A stretch of 45,433 bases of DNA from Candidatus Hydrogenedentota bacterium (GCA_016209895.1 JACQVH010000077.1:1-45433), one strand, 5' to 3'. Positions 24,027 through 33,133 are shown, counted from the first letter of the stretch. Numbers and translations: made by a program. The notes: a model not told the origin generated them from the sequence alone.

Positions 24027-26468
24027 GTGGAAATTGGCCATCCCGTAGTCACCAATGCACAATCGGCCGCGACCGAGGTGCGCGAGTCGTCGCAACAACC
24101 TGACTCCCAACTGAAAGTGGTCCGTCCCGAGGAACGTTTCAAGCCGGCGCGAGGGCTGGTCCTCTTGCAGAACGGTAAAGGGCGGGCGTTTCGGCTGCTC
24201 GACGTGAAGCGGTGGATGCGCCTGAATCGCACCGCCTACCGCGTCGAAAAGCTGGACGTGCACGCGACTGCCGGCACGGTCTTTGCCGTACTCGATTTGT
24301 GTGAGTACGCGCGTACGCTCGAACTGCCGTTGTCGCTCCGCGTTGATGCTTCCTTCGCGCCGCCGGACTTGGCGCCGTTCAAACAGGCGGGAGTCTACGA
24401 CGTTTTCCTGTGTCCGATCACCCCGGATGAGCCGCACTTCCAGGCATGGCTGGCCGCCTGCCGCGTGGCGGAGTTGCCGGTTCGAGTGCAAATCCAGGCG
24501 CCGTTCGATTCCAACCTCGACGTATCCACGTTCGCCGAGCGTCTCGCGGCGCACGGTGTCGTCGCCGTGAACGTGGCGCTATTTGACAGCCTGCTCTCGC
24601 GTCCATCGTGTCGTGACCTGGAACACAGCCGTCGCACGGTTGCGATCATGAACCAACTCGTGTCGGTGCTCGCGGAAAGAGGCATCGAGGCGAACTTGCT
24701 GCGCGTGCCCTTCTGCCATGTGGACGAAGTCAACCGGAAGTACACGCTGAATTATCGTCAGTGCTTTTTGGACCACCAGCAGTATCATCAACAATCCTAC
24801 GAACTGGCCGTGCACTTTTCGCGAGTAAGCCCCTTGTGGATGAGCAAATCCTTGCTCATGTACGTGGCGCGGTACACCAATTTCCGCGATCCGGTGGACA
24901 ACAAGCTTCTGCCCTGGATTCTGAATACGCCCTGGCTCTATGTGCGCGTATGGGCCTGGCACAAGATGACGCGGCATCTCCGCTTCATACCCAGGGCGCC
25001 CAAGCCGGTCGAGGAATCGGCGGAGGCGCACGAGCGGGCCATTACCGAAATGCGCGAGGACTTTGCGCGCAAGGTGAGCCGGGAGTGCGCCCAATGTCGG
25101 TTCCGGCGCATCTGCGACTGTGATACCGCTGAGTTTCACCAGGTCTTGCCCGGTCTATCGGTGCGCGCTGTCTCGGGCGAACTGGTGGTTTCGCCGATGC
25201 ATTTCTGCGCAGAACAGCCCAAATACTATGACTTCGTGGACGCCGAACGTCTGGGCCGGCCACACTACATACCCGAGCTGGTGGAGCATGCGCTCGAGCT
25301 GATGAACAATCACCCGCCGGACCGCGCCATCGGCGCTCATGAATACGAGATCGAAGGTCAATACACGCTGCACATGCCGGGTGCGGTGCGCTGGTACTCG
25401 TTCACCAATTCTGAAAAGACCAGCACTGTCCTCGCGCGCGTGCAGCCGCCGTTTATGGTCTCGGTCGTCTTCGGCGGCGGTATTGCGGAACACATCGGGT
25501 TTCGCTTCGGACGTCACTCGCGGATCATGTGCCCGATGCTCACGTATACACACCGGCTCATGCTTTACGTGGCCACGGATGGCCGCTACGTTCTACTGCG
25601 CGATAACATCCCGGTCACGCCTTCGGAATTCGAGGGCACGAACTACGTCCCGCTACGGCTGGGCAGCGTCCTCGAACCGCGACTCAACGTCATTAATATT
25701 GACGGTGGGATTGTGACACAGAATATCTGTCTGTGGCTGGGCGATAAGACGGACTTGGGACACGCCCCGCAAGTGAAGTATTCGATGCTCATCGTGACCA
25801 CGCGATTTGCGCGTCGTCTCGCGGCCACGCTGCAAAATCTGGCGCGCCAGGAAGGATTCGACCTCAGCAAGCTCGAAGTGATCGTCTGTTATGTGCCGGA
25901 ATTGGATGCCACGGACGACGTGATTGACAACCTGAAAATCACACACCCCGAATTGCGGGTCATACGCTCGCCGTTCCCGGAGCAGAACGCCCGTTCCAAA
26001 GGTTTCATGATCAACGAGTCCTTGCGGCTGGCCTCCGGCGAGTGGATCGTATTGCTCGATTCCGACATTCTCCTTGCGCCGGATTTCTTCAAGAAAGTGG
26101 AAGAGGTCGAGAAAGGAGCACACTTCATTGCGCCGGACGGTCGGAAGATGCTGACGCCGGAAACCACCGCGCGCGTCCTACTCGGAGAAATCCAGCCGTG
26201 GACCGTCTGGCAGGAGTTGCTCAAGGAATCCGGCGAATACCGGTTCCGCGAGTCGGAAGGGGTGCCAATTGGCTATTGCCAGATCGTGCGCGCGGAGTGC
26301 ATGAAGCAGGTGCCCTATGCAGAGTACGACCATTTCGAGGGCGCTGACTGGTGGTTCGGCGTCACCATCCGCCATCGTTTCGGCAAGGAGGTCCGGCTCA
26401 GCGGCACGCCGGTCATCCACCTGGACCACGGCGGCAGCCAATGGTACGGCACAAGCAAGCAGTGCTAG
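24027..26468 (+). CDS. Radical-SAM/SPASM-like domain fused to a family 2 glycosyltransferase
   Basis: An 813-residue multidomain protein. GTG 24027 follows AAGG closely. Residues ~35-400 alternate strands and helices like a radical-SAM barrel (e.g. LPLSLRVDASFAPPDLAPFK, LPVRVQIQAPFDSN, VSVLAERGIEANLLRVPF). They end in a Cys cluster like a SPASM/twitch segment (ECAQCRFRRICDCD, Cys 354, 357, 363, 365; later Cys 394 in MHFCAEQPKYYD). The CxxxCxxC loop that binds the radical-SAM cluster is absent from the N-terminus. A beta-rich region follows (~435-580). A GT-A glycosyltransferase ends the protein (~590-813): MLIVTTRFARRLAATLQNLA, the DxD in LLDSDILLAPDFF (Asp 678/680) and EGADWWFGVTIRHRF. It heads the glycan cluster. 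The GT2 part is firm; the radical-SAM relation is inferred from fold pattern and Cys spacing. Confidence 0.72.
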   Translation: MEIGHPVVTNAQSAATEVRESSQQPDSQLKVVRPEERFKPARGLVLLQNGKGRAFRLLDVKRWMRLNRTAYRVEKLDVHATAGTVFAVLDLCEYARTLELPLSLRVDASFAPPDLAPFKQAGVYDVFLCPITPDEPHFQAWLAACRVAELPVRVQIQAPFDSNLDVSTFAERLAAHGVVAVNVALFDSLLSRPSCRDLEHSRRTVAIMNQLVSVLAERGIEANLLRVPFCHVDEVNRKYTLNYRQCFLDHQQYHQQSYELAVHFSRVSPLWMSKSLLMYVARYTNFRDPVDNKLLPWILNTPWLYVRVWAWHKMTRHLRFIPRAPKPVEESAEAHERAITEMREDFARKVSRECAQCRFRRICDCDTAEFHQVLPGLSVRAVSGELVVSPMHFCAEQPKYYDFVDAERLGRPHYIPELVEHALELMNNHPPDRAIGAHEYEIEGQYTLHMPGAVRWYSFTNSEKTSTVLARVQPPFMVSVVFGGGIAEHIGFRFGRHSRIMCPMLTYTHRLMLYVATDGRYVLLRDNIPVTPSEFEGTNYVPLRLGSVLEPRLNVINIDGGIVTQNICLWLGDKTDLGHAPQVKYSMLIVTTRFARRLAATLQNLARQEGFDLSKLEVIVCYVPELDATDDVIDNLKITHPELRVIRSPFPEQNARSKGFMINESLRLASGEWIVLLDSDILLAPDFFKKVEEVEKGAHFIAPDGRKMLTPETTARVLLGEIQPWTVWQELLKESGEYRFRESEGVPIGYCQIVRAECMKQVPYAEYDHFEGADWWFGVTIRHRFGKEVRLSGTPVIHLDHGGSQWYGTSKQC

Positions 26469-26477
26469 CGCCGCCCC

Positions 26478-27710
26478 ATGCGGATTGCTTTTGTAGACCT
26501 GCTGTTCTCCTGGCCACCGCATGGAGGCGGCTGCGCCGACGTGTACTATACCGTGCTCGGACTGCAACGTCTCGGACATGAGGTCCACCTTTTCTACGCA
26601 TCGTCGGCGGACCGGTGGGAACGGGGCCACGTCGAATCGGGCTCGTTGCCGTTCCCGAGTACACGTCTCGATTTCACCGCTCGGTCCTTCACCGCCCTCC
26701 ATGTTCAGGAACGATTCCGCAGCGCGGTATCCGCGTGGACGCCGGACGTGGTTTTCCTCGCCGAGGCCTTCTTCCTGCGTCCGCACCTCGTCGAGGCGCT
26801 CGAACGTTATCCGATCTTTTCCCGCTACTACGCCTATGACGCGTCCTGCCCGAGAGACTTCCGCCGTTACCTGAATGACGCGCGTTGTCCCTTGGATTAT
26901 TTGAAAACCCCGAACCAATGCCGGCGCTGCGCGCTGAATGGTCAGAAGCGGGAAATTATGAACTGGCAATGGTCCGCTTGGACGGAAGAATTTCTCACCG
27001 CGCGCGCGTTTCTACCCGGCTATTACGATCGGCTCATCCGATCGCTCGCCAAGTCGCATACGCTCATCGTCTACAACGAAGTTCAGGCCGAACTGTGGCG
27101 CCCGTACAATTCACAAATTCATATCGTGCCCGGCGGCGTGGATATCTCCGAATTCACCCACCTCCCTCTACAACCCAAGGAGTCGAATGCGCGAAAAACG
27201 ATTCTCATGGCCGGGCGCGCGGAAGACCCGGTCAAGGGCCTGAGCACGCTTCAACGGGCGACCGCGCGGTTAGCACAGACGCGCTCCGACTTCGAAGTGT
27301 GGGTGACGGTGCCGGACCATCGCCTGAACACCGAGCACCTCAAAGCCGTGGGATGGCAGGACCATGCCCACATGATGCGGCTGTATGAAGGCGTGGACAT
27401 TTGCGTGGTCCCCTCGCTCTGGGAAGAGCCATTTGGTATCGTCGCCGTCGAAGCTATGGCCGTCGGACGCCCGGTGGTAGCCAGCCGAGTAGGCGGACTG
27501 CAAATGATCGTGCGCGAGGGCGAGACGGGTCTTCTTTTCGAGCCGGATGACGATGAAATGCTTGCCCAGCATTTGTCCACGTTGCTCGACGATTTCGACC
27601 TGGGCCGGCGCATGGGCGATGCCGGAAGGAAACGGGCCGAAACGGAATATGATTGGCAGCGGATCATCGAGCGGCACTATCCCGTGATTCTCGGGGGTGT
27701 CGGGAAATGA
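26478..27710 (+). CDS. Family 4 glycosyltransferase
   Basis: GT-B glycosyltransferase (410 aa) expected to add a sugar from a nucleotide donor to a growing surface glycan on the cytoplasmic face of the membrane. N-terminal acceptor domain: RIAFVDLLFSWPPHGGGCADVYYTVLGL with the usual Gly-rich loop. A Cys-bearing insertion (CPRDFRRYLNDARCPLDYLK, then CRRCALNGQ) may bind zinc. C-terminal donor domain (GT1 fold) from ~residue 230: KTILMAGRAEDPVKGLSTL, and the retaining-enzyme EX7E motif EEPFGIVAVEAMAVGRPVVAS. It begins nine bases after the GT2 fusion gene and its stop overlaps the next start as ATGA. Confidence 0.92.
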   Translation: MRIAFVDLLFSWPPHGGGCADVYYTVLGLQRLGHEVHLFYASSADRWERGHVESGSLPFPSTRLDFTARSFTALHVQERFRSAVSAWTPDVVFLAEAFFLRPHLVEALERYPIFSRYYAYDASCPRDFRRYLNDARCPLDYLKTPNQCRRCALNGQKREIMNWQWSAWTEEFLTARAFLPGYYDRLIRSLAKSHTLIVYNEVQAELWRPYNSQIHIVPGGVDISEFTHLPLQPKESNARKTILMAGRAEDPVKGLSTLQRATARLAQTRSDFEVWVTVPDHRLNTEHLKAVGWQDHAHMMRLYEGVDICVVPSLWEEPFGIVAVEAMAVGRPVVASRVGGLQMIVREGETGLLFEPDDDEMLAQHLSTLLDDFDLGRRMGDAGRKRAETEYDWQRIIERHYPVILGGVGK

Positions 27711-28180
27711 GCGACGTTCGGCAAATATGCGTGTTTTACAGCCAGGGCCCGCATTTCGAGCGGACTGTCCGATGCATCAAGGAAAGGCATCCGTCCGCGG
27801 CGGTCACGACGATAGTTCCCAAGGGTTATCCGTTCCCCGAAACGTTGCGCTCCGACGTACAGGAGATCATCGAAACCAAGCTGATCCATTATTCGATTCA
27901 AGACGTCGGAAGCAGCTTGCGCTTGGTGAGAAACATTCGCCGCGCCCGTTTCGACCTGTTTGTAACGATGTTCGACAGTCCGCAGTTGCGCCTACTCGCG
28001 GCCCTGACCGGAGCGCGCGCCGCCGCATGGGTCCGGGTGGATGGCGGATATTTCGAAATTCCCACGTCTTTCCTGGCGGCCTTGTTTTGCGCGGTGTTTC
28101 GCGGACTCGTAGGGCGGGCCACGTACGCATTGCTCTGGGTGATAATACGATGTCTACCCGTGCGCGCGGCGAAGTCATAA
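27707..28180 (+). CDS. Unknown small protein in the glycan cluster
   Basis: 157 residues from ATG 27707, overlapping the glycosyltransferase stop by four bases (ATGA), so it is translated with it. I do not recognise the family. The first ~110 residues alternate strands and helices (RQICVFYSQGPHFERTVRCI, PSAAVTTIVPKGYPF, FDLFVTMFDSPQLRLLAALT), like the N-terminal Rossmann half of a GT9 heptosyltransferase or related GT-B enzyme. Instead of a second half it ends in one or two hydrophobic helices (SFLAALFCAVF, YALLWVIIRCL) and a basic tail. It may be a membrane-attached helper or acceptor-binding subunit for the glycosyltransferases (inference). Confidence 0.6.
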   Translation: MSDVRQICVFYSQGPHFERTVRCIKERHPSAAVTTIVPKGYPFPETLRSDVQEIIETKLIHYSIQDVGSSLRLVRNIRRARFDLFVTMFDSPQLRLLAALTGARAAAWVRVDGGYFEIPTSFLAALFCAVFRGLVGRATYALLWVIIRCLPVRAAKS

Positions 28181-28247
28181 CGGTCGTCGGTTTGATGGTC
28201 TCGACGCGACTTCTTATATTGCTCATCCGGAGGCAGGATCAATCCCC

Positions 28248-29096
28248 ATGACGTTCTCTGAACTGACGATCCGTGCGACTGAAAAATCCGCGCGCGCTTT
28301 CCACTTTTTCGGGGCCATGTTCGAAGAAATGGGACGCCGGGCCCGCGGCAAAGGCTGGAAATGCGCCCTTATTTTCGCGCGGTCGAAATTGACCGACTTG
28401 TATCTGCGCCAGCGCGAGAAATTCATGCGCTCACCCAAGGTGGAATGTCCGTGCTGCGGTTGGACCGGCTATGACTTCTACAGCATGGACGGCGTGTTTT
28501 TCTACCTGCCGAGCGTGCACTGCCCGCGCTGCCGTTGTTGCGAGCGTCATCGCATGCTGCAACTCTACATCACGCGCCACGATCCGGACTTGTTCAAGGA
28601 TGCCGAACGGGTCTTGCATTGCGCTCCCGACCGCGAAGGCGGCCTGCGCGGCCTCATGGGACAGAATACGGCGGCCAAAGTTTTCTCGACCGATTTCAGC
28701 CTGCGCGAATTGCAGCCCCGCTCCGGCCCCAAGTTTGTCAGCGACGTCCAGAGTCTACCTCTCGCAGGCGAGTCGGTGGACGTGGCATTCTGTCTGCACG
28801 TGCTCGAACATGTGCGAGGGGACCGGCAAGCCGTCGGCGAACTGCATCGCGTGCTCAAGCCGGGTGGTATCGCTTACGTCATGGTACCCTTCATGCCCGG
28901 CATCACACAGTCTTACGCCCTCGACCAGCCCGACGATATTGATCACATTTGGATGTATGCGCTCGATGACTTCAAGAACCGTCTGACTGCTTTCGATGTC
29001 CGGGAAGTCACACCCAAATCCTTCCTCACCCCCGCTGAAATAAGGCGTTACCGCATCCCCGACAAGGAAATCATCTACTGTTGCGTGAAACATTGA
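28248..29096 (+). CDS. SAM-dependent methyltransferase with N-terminal zinc ribbon
   Basis: Class I methyltransferase (282 aa). A treble-clef/zinc-ribbon lies at residues ~65-100: ECPCCGWTG, then [11 protein letters not shown] (Cys 67, 70, 92, 95). The SAM-binding fold follows, with [17 protein letters not shown] as motif I region, [24 protein letters not shown] as motif II/post-II, and [17 protein letters not shown] as motif III; this is Methyltransf_11 style. Its place among glycosyltransferases suggests methylation of a sugar or glycan terminus. It starts at ATG 28248 behind an AGGA element, 67 bases after the unknown gene. Confidence 0.85.
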   Translation: MTFSELTIRATEKSARAFHFFGAMFEEMGRRARGKGWKCALIFARSKLTDLYLRQREKFMRSPKVECPCCGWTGYDFYSMDGVFFYLPSVHCPRCRCCERHRMLQLYITRHDPDLFKDAERVLHCAPDREGGLRGLMGQNTAAKVFSTDFSLRELQPRSGPKFVSDVQSLPLAGESVDVAFCLHVLEHVRGDRQAVGELHRVLKPGGIAYVMVPFMPGITQSYALDQPDDIDHIWMYALDDFKNRLTAFDVREVTPKSFLTPAEIRRYRIPDKEIIYCCVKH

Positions 29097-29211
29097 GTCG
29101 GCCCCCAGAAAGAAAACCGGCCACTCATGTGTTCTTTTGTATGTACCGGATCAGGATCATCGCCAGTCAGAAGTCGGCGGGGTGCCTAGTCTTGAGGAGA
29201 GGGTCGTTATC

Positions 29212-29805
29212 ATGAAATCTCAACACACTGCCGTCGTTGTCGCTTTGTTGTTCCTATCTGGTGCAGACCCTGCCCTCAAGGAATCTTCAAAGGCCGATGT
29301 GTCAGCGGTCCAACCGGGAGAAGCGAATACCATGGAGAAAGCGACATTCGGAGCCGGCTGCTTTTGGGGCGTCGAGGCCGCGTTCCGTCAGGTGCCGGGG
29401 GTGGTAGACACGGCCGTCGGCTACAGCGGCGGGCATATCAAGAACCCCACCTACAAGGACGTCTGCTCGGATGAGACCGGACATGCGGAGGTCGTCCAAG
29501 TTGCCTACGACCCGTCGAAGGTCTCGTATGACGCGTTACTGACCGTGTTCTGGGAAAACCACAACCCCACCACCCTGAACCGCCAAGGCCCCGATGTGGG
29601 AAAACAGTATCGCTCCGTGATTTTCTACCACACGCCGGAACAGAAGACCGCGGCCGAAGCCTCCAAAGAGAATCTTCAAGAGTCCGGCAAATTCCGCCGG
29701 CCCATCGTGACCGCCATCGAAGCCGCCCAGGAATTCTATCGCGCCGAAGAGTACCATCAGCAATATCTCGAAAAGCGCGGGCTGGCCACTTGCCATATCA
29801 AGTAG
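29212..29805 (+). CDS. msrA: Peptide-methionine (S)-S-oxide reductase, apparently exported
   Basis: MsrA (197 aa from ATG 29212, behind GAGGAGAGGG) repairs the S-epimer of oxidised methionine. The active site [12 protein letters not shown] is intact (Cys near residue 50), with [60 protein letters not shown] and a C-terminal resolving Cys in GLATCHIK. An N-terminal hydrophobic stretch ([11 protein letters not shown]) and a polar linker add ~40 residues before the catalytic domain, consistent with periplasmic export. An internal ATG at 29332 would give the cytosolic form alone. Its link to the glycan cluster may be only positional. Confidence 0.93.
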   Translation: MKSQHTAVVVALLFLSGADPALKESSKADVSAVQPGEANTMEKATFGAGCFWGVEAAFRQVPGVVDTAVGYSGGHIKNPTYKDVCSDETGHAEVVQVAYDPSKVSYDALLTVFWENHNPTTLNRQGPDVGKQYRSVIFYHTPEQKTAAEASKENLQESGKFRRPIVTAIEAAQEFYRAEEYHQQYLEKRGLATCHIK

Positions 29806-29959
29806 CGTCAGCAAGACCACTCTTCCGCCTTTCAGATTCTTTTGGAACTCGCCCCGACCTTGTAATTCCTTGCACCATGCTTCGGCAAGGGTGTAAGGTG
29901 TCGCATCTGTAGTGCGGTGTACTCGAGCGTATTCCACAGTAGGTAAGGGGACAAAAACG

Positions 29960-31000
29960 GTGACGCAACGAGTGATTAATGCCATGGCGCCGATCCGCGT
30001 GTGCGACCTCGGCGGCTGGACCGATACCTGGTTCGCGGATACCGGCGCGGTGCTCAACATTGGCGTCTATCCCTACGCGGAGGTGCAGATTTACGTCAGT
30101 GAGTCCCAACCGGATGCCGCGCCGCGCATCACGATCGAGGCCGAAAACTACGGTGACCGCTACTTTATCGAACCCGGCAAGATCGAGTACGACCGCCATC
30201 CGCTTCTGGAAGCGTCCATTGACATTATGCAGCTCCCCAAGACACTTTCCTTTCGGATCAACCTTTATTGCGCGGCGCCCGCCGGCTGTTCCACCGGCAC
30301 TTCCGCGGCCGTGACCGTGGCGCTCCTCGGAGCCCTCGATCTCCTTACGCCCGGTCGCCGCACTCCCCACGAGATTGCCGCGCTGGCGCACCGCGTCGAA
30401 ACCGAAAAACTGGGCCTGCAGTGCGGCATCCAAGACCAGTTGGCGGCCGCCTACGGCGGCATCTGCTTCATCGAGATGTTCAAGTACCCCTATGCCTCTG
30501 TCTCTCAACTCCAAGTGCCGAACGACGTCTGGTGGGAACTTGAGCGGCGGTTGGTCTTGGTGTACCTCGGTCACAGCCACTCGTCGAGCGATACCCACGG
30601 GCAAGTCATCGCGCGCCTCGACCGCGGCGACGCCGACAAGTCCGTGCTCGAACCGTTACGGCGCGCCGCTCACGCTGGCAAGAACGCGATACTTGCGGGC
30701 GATTTCGAAGCTCTTGGCCGTTGCTTGATCGCGAATACTGACGGCCAGGCGGCGCTGCATTCCGCCTTGGTTTCCGGCGTGGCTCGGGACGTGATCGCAC
30801 TGGCTCAACGGCACGGCGCCATCGGCTGGAAAGTCAACGGCGCCGGCGGGGACGGCGGTTCGCTGACCATACTCTGCGGTTCCGAAGGCGAGCGCAAACG
30901 CGCGTTCATAAGCGAGCTACCGCAAGTCAATCCCGGCTTTCAAGTGATCCCGACCTACTTGTCGCGCATGGGCCTGCGTCGCTGGGAAGTGAACTCGTAG
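29960..31000 (+). CDS. GHMP-family sugar kinase
   Basis: GHMP kinase (346 aa) of the galactokinase/heptose-7-phosphate kinase-like branch, predicted to phosphorylate a sugar for nucleotide-sugar synthesis. The N-terminus is APIRVCDLGGWTDTWFADTGAVLN (substrate-binding opening of this branch). The ATP loop is PAGCSTGTSAAVTVALL (residues ~107-123), then CGIQDQLAAAYGG and the C-terminal GHMP motif KVNGAGGDGGSLTIL. I use GTG 29960, preceded by AAGGGG; the frame stays open upstream to 29912. Heptose (HddA-like), fucose or another hexose are all possible substrates. It closes the glycan cluster. Confidence 0.86.
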   Translation: MTQRVINAMAPIRVCDLGGWTDTWFADTGAVLNIGVYPYAEVQIYVSESQPDAAPRITIEAENYGDRYFIEPGKIEYDRHPLLEASIDIMQLPKTLSFRINLYCAAPAGCSTGTSAAVTVALLGALDLLTPGRRTPHEIAALAHRVETEKLGLQCGIQDQLAAAYGGICFIEMFKYPYASVSQLQVPNDVWWELERRLVLVYLGHSHSSSDTHGQVIARLDRGDADKSVLEPLRRAAHAGKNAILAGDFEALGRCLIANTDGQAALHSALVSGVARDVIALAQRHGAIGWKVNGAGGDGGSLTILCGSEGERKRAFISELPQVNPGFQVIPTYLSRMGLRRWEVNS

Positions 31001-31313
31001 CGTCCGGGGAGATTCTCTCATCGGAGCAGCGTCCGACTGCGGATTAACCGGAGTTCCCAGGTGTGACTCCACCGCCACCGACGGGTCCACCACGAATCAC
31101 ACGAGCCACACGAACGAACTCAGCGCGGCCAGGGGCGCAGCCAACAACCATCAGCGACGAAACCACAAAGCACGGGGAAGAACCGACTTGGTTTTGACGG
31201 AACTCAAATCGGACCGCGGATAACACCGATGATACGGATGAATCTTCGAGAGATCAAAACCGCTGTACCAGAACTACACGCGCTGAAGTGCCGGCCGCCG
31301 CGTGTGGAGCGAA
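31001..31313. other. Intergenic region rich in repeats
   Basis: Gap between the GHMP kinase and the converging unknown gene. It holds no convincing gene. Its main content is the left copy of an inverted repeat pair (31089-31176), then AACACCGATGATACGGATG-like noncoding repeat text near 31222-31240, and finally the minus-strand terminator at 31314. Confidence 0.5.
31089..31176 (-). repeat. Left copy of an inverted repeat pair flanking the unknown gene
   Basis: Read on the minus strand this is CGTGCTTTGTGGTT, then a variable stretch, then CTGGCCGCGC and GTTCGTTCGTGTG, ending CTCGTGTGATTCGTGGT. The same order of blocks occurs on the plus strand at 33008-33097. The pair faces inward-outward around a single gene at 31345-32778. 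Confidence 0.65.
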
Positions 31314-31339
31314 AAGGGGCGCAAGAAAATGCGCCCCTT
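31314..31339 (-). terminator. Intrinsic terminator of the secreted unknown gene
   Basis: Perfect 10-bp stem AAGGGGCGCA / TGCGCCCCTT with a six-base loop, six bases after the stop. On the minus strand the stem runs into TTTT. The other strand lacks a T-run, so it mainly serves the leftward gene. Confidence 0.75.
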
Positions 31340-31344
31340 CTGAA

Positions 31345-32778
31345 TTATGTGCCTTGATTCTCGGGTTTTGATTGGGGCGAGCCGGGCCGGTAGCCCCAGA
31401 CGAGGTCGGCTCGATCCTTGCCGTTACCGCCGTCGTCTTCTTGGTTCAAGCCGACGCTGTACAAGACGTAGGAATCGCCATCGAGCTTATAGATCATGGG
31501 ATTCCCGGAGAATGGGTCTTCGGCGAGCTCCGGCAGGAAGGCCGGCACCAACGCATGAAGATCGGCGGGCCATTGGCCTTGGGCGTGCCGGTAGCGGTTC
31601 AGCGCCAATGCAATTTTGGACAACTTGAGCTGGGCTTCCACCTCTGCGAAAGTTAGCTGGTTCCGCCCTAGGCTCGGCACTGTAGCGACGGTTACCGGAT
31701 ACCCCCATTTTGAACGGTACGTTTCGAGCCTCTGTTCGACCAGGTCAAGGTGCGCCTTAGCCGCGTGACAGGGTAATTCGCTGGCTTTGACCAGTTCATT
31801 CATCAGTTCCAACGAGGCCTGTTCGTCCTTTGCGTGTATTAAGGCGAAGAAGGGGCTACCGTAAACCGCAACCAATACGCGTCCCAATACGCCGTCCGAT
31901 GAAGATGCGAGAGACTCGCCACGTGGGTCGGAAGGATTCAACGGGCCTTCCCCGCGAAGGCCCGCATGAATCTGTCGTACGGCTAGTGCTTCCCCATTGA
32001 AACTTTGGACGAGCCCGGCTCGGCTGACGGCAGTATCCGCGGCCGCCATGTAGCGCGCGATAGCCTCGTCGGAGAAGGCGCCATCGTTCGTGATCTCTGG
32101 AAGGAGATCGGTGGTTACGATTGCCGCGACGGCTACACCAATCATCTGGCCGATCGTCGTTGGAGAGTCGCGGACATGACCGGCAAATTGGAGTGCGAGC
32201 GTACCCGTGTCGAGGGCGTCGTCGGGACGGCCGTCGCGATAAGCCACGTATGCGTCCAGTAGGAGCAAGTTCACGAGGTTCCGGCAAGCCAGCAACTGCG
32301 GACCTTTGGCGTTGATAAGGGGGCCGTCCATCCTCGTAAGTGTGACAATATCCTCCCAGCGGGTTGGTTTCATTCGGGCGACCGCCTTCACCTTCTCGAT
32401 GAGTTCGCGCTGCTCGGAGACGGCCTTTCGAACATCCTCCTCTTGTTCGGGAGTAAAGTTGAACAAGCTTCCCAAAATCTTGGTGATGCCGCACCAGGGG
32501 CAATCACCCGTGGCCGCGACGGAGGATGGCCCGGCCCCGGAGGGAGACAACAAAAAGGCCATGGGAGATTCGTCTATCGGCCCTTCGAAGAATTGCGTAC
32601 CATCCGGGCGCGCAGACTTGAGGTCGGACACTTCGAGAACGGCGCCTTCGGCCTTCAGTTTCGCAATAGTCGCATTGAGATCTTTGGTCGCTCTCGCCCC
32701 GAGAATGAAGCTGACTACGGCGAGCACCACCACGAGAATCACGACGATGACGGCGAGCCGCTTCAACACTTTTTTCAT
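31345..32778 (-). CDS. Secreted or anchored unknown protein with pseudopilin-like C-terminus
   Basis: 477 residues from ATG 32778, chosen because GGGGAGAG lies five bases upstream; the frame extends to 32814 without support. A basic N-terminus and strong hydrophobic helix (LAVIVVILVVVLAVVSFIL) anchor or export it. The body is helical and Ala/Leu-rich with a lone CPWCG motif near residue 92. No enzyme motif is recognisable. The end, ALNRYRHAQGQWPADLHALV, then LAEDPFSGNPMIYKLDGDSYVLYSVGLNQEDDGG, resembles the C-terminal calcium-loop region of type II secretion pseudopilins. This is a feature of large repeated families in planctomycete-like genomes (from memory). Inverted repeats flank the gene. 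It forms its own unit, ending at a strong terminator. Confidence 0.75.
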   Translation of the reverse strand: MKKVLKRLAVIVVILVVVLAVVSFILGARATKDLNATIAKLKAEGAVLEVSDLKSARPDGTQFFEGPIDESPMAFLLSPSGAGPSSVAATGDCPWCGITKILGSLFNFTPEQEEDVRKAVSEQRELIEKVKAVARMKPTRWEDIVTLTRMDGPLINAKGPQLLACRNLVNLLLLDAYVAYRDGRPDDALDTGTLALQFAGHVRDSPTTIGQMIGVAVAAIVTTDLLPEITNDGAFSDEAIARYMAAADTAVSRAGLVQSFNGEALAVRQIHAGLRGEGPLNPSDPRGESLASSSDGVLGRVLVAVYGSPFFALIHAKDEQASLELMNELVKASELPCHAAKAHLDLVEQRLETYRSKWGYPVTVATVPSLGRNQLTFAEVEAQLKLSKIALALNRYRHAQGQWPADLHALVPAFLPELAEDPFSGNPMIYKLDGDSYVLYSVGLNQEDDGGNGKDRADLVWGYRPGSPQSKPENQGT

Positions 32779-33133
32779 GACAACTCTCCCCTCGTTTGGT
32801 CTTCCACGCGACACCCACTAAAAGCTGTCTGAACCCCAGAATCCCGTCCTAGACGACTAACCCTATCATAATACTCGCTTTTCAATCAAAGGCAAGCAAT
32901 CCCGAGGCCAAGGCAGAGATACGCCCTACGTAACCCCAAATTCTCATTCGGATTTTTAGAATCCGGGTAGCGTCCCTCGCTTTCTCTTATATTGCGATTG
33001 ACGTATCTTCGTGCCCTTCGTGCCTTCGTGGTTCATGCGTCTCGTTCGCGGCCTTGGCCGCGCAAGGTTCATTCGTGTGATTCGTGTGATTCGTGGTAAG
33101 CGCTCTTTGGTTGCCGCTTTGGTCTCGATGAGT
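32779..33133. other. Intergenic region with repeat copy and small hairpin
   Basis: About 355 bp between two leftward genes. It contains a small inverted repeat CGGATT-TTTAG-AATCCG at 32949-32965, upstream of the unknown gene and a possible regulatory site, and the right copy of the inverted repeat pair (33008-33097). No gene or clear promoter is seen. Confidence 0.45.
33008..33097 (+). repeat. Right copy of the inverted repeat pair, plus CCTTCGTG tandem units
   Basis: Opens with CTTCGTGCCCTTCGTGCCTT, continues CGTGGTTC, then CGCGGCCTTGGCCGCGC (itself a near-perfect palindrome), and ends in three ATTCGTG units finishing GATTCGTGGT. It matches the minus-strand text at 31089-31176 block by block and, at its opening, the short copy at 16711-16738. 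Confidence 0.7.
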
